A stretch of DNA of 64,000 nucleotides from NCBI RefSeq assembly GCF_030013905.1, contig NZ_CP124862.1, forward strand, positions 4,343,051 to 4,407,050. Reading direction: 5' to 3'. The stretch's first letter is position 1. Every line of letters starts with the position of its first letter. The position numbers were made by a program, and so were the translations under genes. Positions 59,256 through 64,000 of the stretch are shown here, in pieces. Below the pieces are notes generated by a model that was not told the origin of the DNA, did not search any database, and saw only the letters and a program-made list of their open reading frames with translations. Origin of the DNA: Petroclostridium sp. X23. GTDB lineage: Bacteria; Bacillota; Clostridia; SK-Y3.

Positions 59256-60677
59256 TTGTTTACTATGGACAAATTTTTTGGTTTAAAAGAAAACAACACA
59301 AGCGTTAAAACAGAAATTATTGCTGGTATTACTACATTTATCACAATGGCCTATATCATCTTTGTTAACCCGAACATTTTAAGTACACCTTTATATATCT
59401 TAGGTGTTGAGGGTGCTGATGATATTAAAGCAAGCGTATTTGTAGCGACATGTATCGCTGCTGCAATCGGTACATTAATTATGGGGCTCTATGCGAATCT
59501 TCCATTTGCACAAGCACCGGGAATGGGTTTAAACGCGTTTTTTGCATTTACAATTGTGCTGGGAATGGGATATACCTTTAACCAAGCATTGGCAGCAGTC
59601 TTTATTTCAGGTATTTTATTTATTTTAATCACATTGATTGGATTAAGGGAAGCAATTGTAAAAGCAATTCCATTGAATTTAAAATATGCGATCACGGCGG
59701 GGATTGGTTTATTTATCGCATTGATCGGTATGGTAAACGCCAATATTGTAATGAAGAACTCTGCTACAGTGGTGCAGTTAGTAGATTTCTCAAAATATTT
59801 CAGTACGGAATTTTATGATAAGGCAACAAATTTGACCTATGGGATGGCAACAAGAAGTGCAATTGTCGCATTGATCGGTCTCGTTATTATCGGGGTTTTG
59901 GTCATCTTAAAGGTAAGAGGCGCTATTCTTATCGGTATTCTTGCGACTACTGTTGTGGGCATTCCTTTTGGAGTAACCAATATGGCTAACTTCGGAATAT
60001 TCTCCATGCCTCCGAGTTTGAAACCTACTTTCTTTACGTTGGATTTCCCCGGCTTATTAGGCCTTGACGGGAGAGGTGTTCTTGCGGCGATATTCTCTAC
60101 GTTAACCGTAGTTATTTCATTTAGCTTGGTGGATATGTTTGACACGATTGGTACATTGATTGGTACAGGGCAGAAAGCGGGACTTTTAGATGAACAGGGC
60201 AGACTACCCAGAATGGAAAAAGCATTAATGGCAGATGCTTTTGCTACAACAATCGGTGCTTGCATTGGAACATCTACCGTAACTACTTATGTGGAAAGTG
60301 GTGCAGGTATTGCAGAAGGCGGAAAAACAGGTTTGACTTCTGTAGTTACAGGAATTCTGTTCCTGGTCGCACTATTCTTCGCTCCGCTGGTAGGCTTGGT
60401 GCCTAGTGCCGCTACAGCTCCTGCGTTAATTATGGTAGGTGTGCTGATGATGGGTGCTATAAAGAATATCGACTTTGATGATATGAGTGAAGCATTACCG
60501 GCATTTTTAACGGTAGTGATGATGCCGTTTACTTACAGCATTGCAACCGGGATCGCGTTGGGATTGATTGTTTATCCTGTTACTAAAATTGTTGCAGGAA
60601 AAGCAAAAGAAGTACATCCTATCGTATATGTATTGGCAGTATTGTTTATATTAAGATTCTCAATCTTACCGCACTAG
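59256..60677 (+). CDS. NCS2-family purine permease (guanine/hypoxanthine type)
   Basis: 473 residues, about 13 hydrophobic segments. MDKFFGLKENNTSVKTEIIAG at the N-terminus, QAPGMGLNAFFAF and TTYVESGAGIAEGG are typical of AzgA/PbuG-like proton symporters for guanine, hypoxanthine or adenine. Control by a guanine riboswitch favours guanine/hypoxanthine. It starts at TTG with AAGGGAG upstream; an ATG three codons later is 15 bases from that site. Confidence 0.94.
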   Translation: MFTMDKFFGLKENNTSVKTEIIAGITTFITMAYIIFVNPNILSTPLYILGVEGADDIKASVFVATCIAAAIGTLIMGLYANLPFAQAPGMGLNAFFAFTIVLGMGYTFNQALAAVFISGILFILITLIGLREAIVKAIPLNLKYAITAGIGLFIALIGMVNANIVMKNSATVVQLVDFSKYFSTEFYDKATNLTYGMATRSAIVALIGLVIIGVLVILKVRGAILIGILATTVVGIPFGVTNMANFGIFSMPPSLKPTFFTLDFPGLLGLDGRGVLAAIFSTLTVVISFSLVDMFDTIGTLIGTGQKAGLLDEQGRLPRMEKALMADAFATTIGACIGTSTVTTYVESGAGIAEGGKTGLTSVVTGILFLVALFFAPLVGLVPSAATAPALIMVGVLMMGAIKNIDFDDMSEALPAFLTVVMMPFTYSIATGIALGLIVYPVTKIVAGKAKEVHPIVYVLAVLFILRFSILPH

Positions 60678-60694
60678 GATATAAGATGACAACA

Positions 60695-60731
60695 AAATGA
60701 AGTCCGATAATGGTATTATCGGACTTCATTT
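60695..60731 (+). terminator. Terminator after the purine permease
   Basis: AAATGAAGTCCGATAAT / ATTATCGGACTTCATTT, near-perfect 17-bp stem with a short loop. Confidence 0.75.
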
Positions 60732-60770
60732 AATCTAGTGCATGGCAATAACGCTTATAGTATTAAATAG

Positions 60771-60852
60771 AGAATTGAAAATTGAGAGTTGAGAAATATA
60801 AAATTTGGAGTTTTGATAAGTAAATCTCAATTGTCAATTTCCAATTGTCAAT
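60771..60852. repeat. Dispersed AATTGAGA-type inverted repeat
   Basis: GAGAATTGAAAATTGAGAG at left and the complementary CTCAATTGTCAATTTCCAATTGTC side at right. Low-complexity, variable-copy ATTG units common between clostridial genes. It lies before purE. Confidence 0.5.
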
Positions 60853-60896
60853 TAGTAAAACTTTAATATCATTTAAATCATTAGGAGGTATGTAAT

Positions 60897-61409
60897 ATGT
60901 TCACAGGAAAAAAACCGAAAGTAGCGATCGTAATGGGAAGTGATTCCGATTTCCCTATTTTAAAGAATTGCATAAAAGTACTCAAGCAATTTGATGTAGA
61001 AGTAGATGTAAATGTAATTTCTGCGCACCGCACACCATATAGGGCGGAAGAATTTGCGAAGAATGCGGAGGCAAACGGCATCGATGTAATTATTGGCGCG
61101 GCGGGAAAAGCGGCTCATCTGCCGGGGGTTTTAGCAGCATTTACGACACTTCCTGTCATAGGTTTACCAATTAAATCGTCTACGATGGACGGATTGGATT
61201 CTCTGCTTTCTATTGTACAAATGCCTAAAGGGATTCCGGTAGCCACCGTTGCGATAGATGGGGCAGACAATGCGGCTATTCTTGCAGTACAGATTCTTTC
61301 CATCGGATACGAAGATTTAAAAACAAAGCTAAAAGCTTTTAAAATAGAAATGGCGAAGCAAGTAGAAGAGAAAAATGCACAAATTAAAGAGGAGGTTTCA
61401 AAAATATGA
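60897..61409 (+). CDS. purE: PurE, N5-carboxyaminoimidazole ribonucleotide mutase
   Basis: 170 residues. Class I PurE: GSDSDFPILKN and SAHRTPYRAEEFA with the catalytic His, AGKAAHLPGVLAA. TAGGAGG upstream. First gene of the purine operon; I found no purine riboswitch or PurBox in the 165 nt before it. Confidence 0.97.
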   Translation: MFTGKKPKVAIVMGSDSDFPILKNCIKVLKQFDVEVDVNVISAHRTPYRAEEFAKNAEANGIDVIIGAAGKAAHLPGVLAAFTTLPVIGLPIKSSTMDGLDSLLSIVQMPKGIPVATVAIDGADNAAILAVQILSIGYEDLKTKLKAFKIEMAKQVEEKNAQIKEEVSKI

Positions 61410-62113
61410 AGAAGCTAGAAATGCTTTATGAAGGAAAAGCGAAAAAGGTATATAAGACAGACCATGAAGATATGTATATCGTTGATTATAAGGATGATGC
61501 TACCGCATTTAACGGTTTGAAGAAGGGAACTATACAAGATAAGGGAGCAATGAATAATAGAATCTCCAACCACATGTTCAAACTGTTGGAGAAAGAAGGG
61601 GTTCCTACCCATTTTGTTGAAGAAGTCAATGATAGGGAAACCATCGTAAAAAAAGTTGAAATTGTACCCATTGAAGTCATCGTTAGAAATATTGCTGCAG
61701 GTAGTTTGTCAAAAAGATTGGGATTGCCGGAAGGGACCAAGATGAAATCTACAGTACTTGAATACTGTTATAAAGATGATGAGTTAGGTGACCCGATGAT
61801 TAATGATTATCATGTTTATGCAATGGAACTTGCTACTGAAGAGGAATTGAAGAAAATATCCGGTATCGCTCTTAAAGTAAATGAAATAATGTCCAACTAT
61901 TTAAAAGACTTGGGAATAGAATTGATAGATTTTAAACTGGAGTTCGGCAGATACAAAGGCGATATTATACTAGCTGATGAAATTTCACCCGATACTTGCC
62001 GTTTCTGGGATTCAAATACAAAAGAAAAGTTAGATAAAGATAGATTCAGAAGAGATTTGGGAAATGTTGAGGATGCATATAAAGAAGTATTAAAGAGATT
62101 GATGGGCGAGTGA
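61406..62113 (+). CDS. purC: PurC, SAICAR synthetase
   Basis: 235 residues, full length. YEGKAKKVY at the N-terminus (ATP site), EVIVRNIAAGSLSKR and DFKLEFG, DEISPDTCRFWD. Overlaps purE by four bases (ATGA). AGGAGG upstream. Confidence 0.97.
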   Translation: MKKLEMLYEGKAKKVYKTDHEDMYIVDYKDDATAFNGLKKGTIQDKGAMNNRISNHMFKLLEKEGVPTHFVEEVNDRETIVKKVEIVPIEVIVRNIAAGSLSKRLGLPEGTKMKSTVLEYCYKDDELGDPMINDYHVYAMELATEEELKKISGIALKVNEIMSNYLKDLGIELIDFKLEFGRYKGDIILADEISPDTCRFWDSNTKEKLDKDRFRRDLGNVEDAYKEVLKRLMGE

Positions 62114-62140
62114 TTTCTAATTAATAGTGAACAGTGAATA

Positions 62141-62168
62141 GTGGGGAGTGGGGAGTGGGGAGTGGGGA
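62141..62168. repeat. Four tandem GTGGGGA units before purF
   Basis: A 7-nt unit repeated four times in the purC-purF gap. The open frame of purF extends upstream through it, but the units lie before the true start. Copy number is likely to vary among strains. Confidence 0.6.
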
Positions 62169-62231
62169 GAAAATGTGAATTCCGAACCCAGGGTTCCCAA
62201 CTTACAAGGTTATTTGGAGAGGGAAAAAGCC

Positions 62232-63674
62232 ATGAATAAATGTGTTGATTTTGATTGGAGATTAGATAAACTAAATGAAGAATGCGGTGTTTTTGGTATC
62301 TATGATAAAGATGGCCTTGATTGTGCCCGTCTTACTTACTACGGTTTATATGCACTTCAGCATCGCGGACAGGAAAGCTGCGGGATTGCCGTAAATGATG
62401 ATGGAACCATTATTCACCATAAAGATATGGGACTGGTACCTGAGGTATTCAATGATGTAGTGATCAATCACTTAAAGGGACAGATTGCAGTAGGTCATGT
62501 AAGGTATTCTACTACCGGTGCCAGCTTGCGTGAAAATGCTCAGCCACTGGTAACAAAATATGTTAAAGGGACTTTAACTGTAGCGCATAACGGAAATCTG
62601 GTAAATGCTGCTGAGATTAGAGAAGATCTGGAAAAGAACGGAGCGATTTTTCAAACCACGATTGATTCAGAGGTGATCGCCTATCTCATCGCCCGTGAAA
62701 GAGTAAAGTGCGGTTCTATAGAAGAAGCAGTAACGCGTATGATGACCAGAGTAAAAGGTTCTTATTCATTGGTGGTGATGAGCCCTCGCAAACTGATAGG
62801 AGCCAGAGATCCGCACGGTATTCGTCCTCTGAGCATTGGAAGGATAGGAAATTCATATGTCCTTGCTTCCGAGACATGCGCGCTTGATTCAGTTGGCGCG
62901 GAGTTTATAAGAGATGTTGAACCGGGAGAAGTAGTACTGATTGACCAGGACGGCCTGCGTTCTATAAAGACAAATTGCATAGGAAAATCGAATCTGTGTA
63001 TTTTTGAATTCATTTATTTTGCACGTCCGGACAGCGTTGTGGAAGGCGCAAGTGTTTATGAAGCGCGGAAGCAGGCAGGAAGGATATTAGCGAAAGAGCA
63101 TCCGGTAGAAGCAGACTTGGTAATCGGCGTTCCCGATTCGGGGGTTTCGGCGGCGATAGGTTATGCAGAAGAATCAGGAATCCCTTATGGTGAAGGATTA
63201 ATGAAAAACCGTTATATCGGGAGAACGTTTATACAACCCGATCAAAGTCAAAGAGAAACCGGTGTCAGAATAAAATTGAACGTTTTAAAGAAAAGTGTGG
63301 AAGGCAAAAGGATTGTAATGGTGGATGATTCTGTTGTCAGGGGGACTACAAGCGGAAGGATTGTTCAAATGCTTAAAGACGCAGGAGCAAAAGAAGTCCA
63401 TATGAGAGTGAGCTCACCGCCTTTCAAATGGCCATGCTATTTTGGCACGGATATTCCATCTAGGAAACAGTTAGTGGCTTCAGTACATTCTCTGGAGGAA
63501 ATTCGGAAAATGGTGGGTGCCGATAGCCTGGGTTACCTGAGTATAGAGGGATTATCCCATATAGCTGTTGGTACAAACTGCGGATTTTGCAACGGTTGTT
63601 TTTCCGGAGAATATCCAATGGAGGTACCTGGCGAGGCTGACAAGATGGAGTTTGAAAGGGGGCAAAAAACATGA
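62232..63674 (+). CDS. purF: PurF, amidophosphoribosyltransferase
   Basis: 480 residues from ATG 62232 (GGAGAGGG upstream). The 17-residue propeptide ends in LNEE, and cleavage exposes the catalytic Cys18 of CGVFGIYD. PRPP-binding motif MVDDSVVRGTT and cluster-ligand cysteines CGFCNGC show the Bacillus-type, [4Fe-4S]-containing, oxygen-sensitive enzyme. First committed step of purine synthesis. Overlaps purM by four bases. Confidence 0.97.
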   Translation: MNKCVDFDWRLDKLNEECGVFGIYDKDGLDCARLTYYGLYALQHRGQESCGIAVNDDGTIIHHKDMGLVPEVFNDVVINHLKGQIAVGHVRYSTTGASLRENAQPLVTKYVKGTLTVAHNGNLVNAAEIREDLEKNGAIFQTTIDSEVIAYLIARERVKCGSIEEAVTRMMTRVKGSYSLVVMSPRKLIGARDPHGIRPLSIGRIGNSYVLASETCALDSVGAEFIRDVEPGEVVLIDQDGLRSIKTNCIGKSNLCIFEFIYFARPDSVVEGASVYEARKQAGRILAKEHPVEADLVIGVPDSGVSAAIGYAEESGIPYGEGLMKNRYIGRTFIQPDQSQRETGVRIKLNVLKKSVEGKRIVMVDDSVVRGTTSGRIVQMLKDAGAKEVHMRVSSPPFKWPCYFGTDIPSRKQLVASVHSLEEIRKMVGADSLGYLSIEGLSHIAVGTNCGFCNGCFSGEYPMEVPGEADKMEFERGQKT

Positions 63675-64000
63675 GTGAGAGTTATAAGTCTGCCGGTGTA
63701 GATGTTGAGGCGGGATATGAGGCTGTTAAATTGATGAAACAGCATGTTTCCAAAACTTTCATTCCGGGGGTATTATCCGATATCGGAGGTTTTGGCGGAC
63801 TTTTTGAAATAGAAAAATTAAACTATGACCGACCGGTATTAGTATCAGGAACTGACGGCGTAGGAACAAAGCTAAAGATTGCCTTTATCATGGACAAGCA
63901 TGATACTGTAGGACAGGATTGTGTGGCTATGTGCGTGAATGATATTGCTTGTTCCGGTGCACGTCCTCTCTTTTTTCTTGATTATGTGGCTGTTGGGAAA
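63671..64000 (+). CDS. purM: PurM, AIR synthetase, N-terminal part
   Basis: 110 codons are visible before the window edge. SYKSAGVDVEAGYEAV, SGTDGVGTKLKIAF and DCVAMCVNDIACSGARPLFF are the standard N-terminal and ATP-binding segments. ATGA overlap with purF. Confidence 0.97.
   Translation, partial: MSESYKSAGVDVEAGYEAVKLMKQHVSKTFIPGVLSDIGGFGGLFEIEKLNYDRPVLVSGTDGVGTKLKIAFIMDKHDTVGQDCVAMCVNDIACSGARPLFFLDYVAVGK

Noticed and set aside
62148..62231. N-terminal extension of PurF encoded by the GTGGGGA repeats
   Set aside because: The ATG at 62232 has a good ribosome site and yields the usual short propeptide ending before Cys18.

Overview
The window comes from a low-GC, anaerobic, spore-forming member of the Clostridia. 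The evidence is the complete [FeFe]-hydrogenase maturation set (hydE, hydF, hydG), a spoIVFA-spoIVFB pair, a Spo0E-like phosphatase, an L27 with a cleavable N-terminal extension beside its Prp protease, AT-rich intergenic DNA with canonical sigma-A promoters and strong GGAGG ribosome sites. I cannot name a species. No rRNA, tRNA, CRISPR array or prophage was seen.

Layout. 1-1.1 kb: end of a minus-strand [2Fe-2S]/flavin oxidoreductase operon. 1.5-4.5 kb: a membrane diguanylate cyclase and two paralogous membrane proteins. 4.5-10.1 kb: the hydG-hydE-aspA-hydF maturation cluster, preceded by a promoter with a 13-bp palindrome and a leader that carries a tandemly repeated motif and an intrinsic terminator. 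10.1-18.2 kb: a CarD-like RNA-polymerase-binding factor, a PIN/TRAM protein, a RemA-like protein, an MFS transporter, an XRE repressor with an operator-like palindrome, a Spo0E-like protein, a WG-repeat lipoprotein and a PpiC isomerase. 18.2-30 kb: accessory DNA with a truncated ABC ATPase, small proteins, two near-identical divergent FadR-type regulators, a PAS-GGDEF-EAL protein and a cadCA metal-efflux operon. 30-39.7 kb: the conserved Firmicute block spoIVFAB, two tRNA/rRNA-linked proteins (radical SAM and DUF2344), rng, L21 leader, rplU, prp, rpmA, obgE, yhbY. 39.7-49.1 kb: pepF and ilvE split by a very recent IS1634-type insertion, then a radical SAM protein and guaA. 49.6-58.8 kb: a catabolic locus with a GntR regulator, FGGY kinase, 2-hydroxyacid dehydrogenase, ribose-type ABC transporter with two permeases and a lactonase-like hydrolase. 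58.8-64 kb: a guanine-riboswitch-controlled purine permease and the start of the pur operon (purE, purC, purF, purM).

Repeats are a strong theme. At least three families of 50-160 bp palindromic, MITE-like elements lie between genes. One supplies the last codons of pepF. The IS is flanked by a perfect 233-bp direct repeat of the pepF/ilvE intergenic region, so both genes retain most or all of their upstream DNA.

The strongest candidate for something undescribed is the hydG leader: two copies of a CCTGACG...TCGGAGGG motif about 47 nt apart, followed by a terminator. This is the layout of a tandem-aptamer riboswitch or attenuator, and I cannot assign it to a class I know. The sugar/lactone locus is the second.
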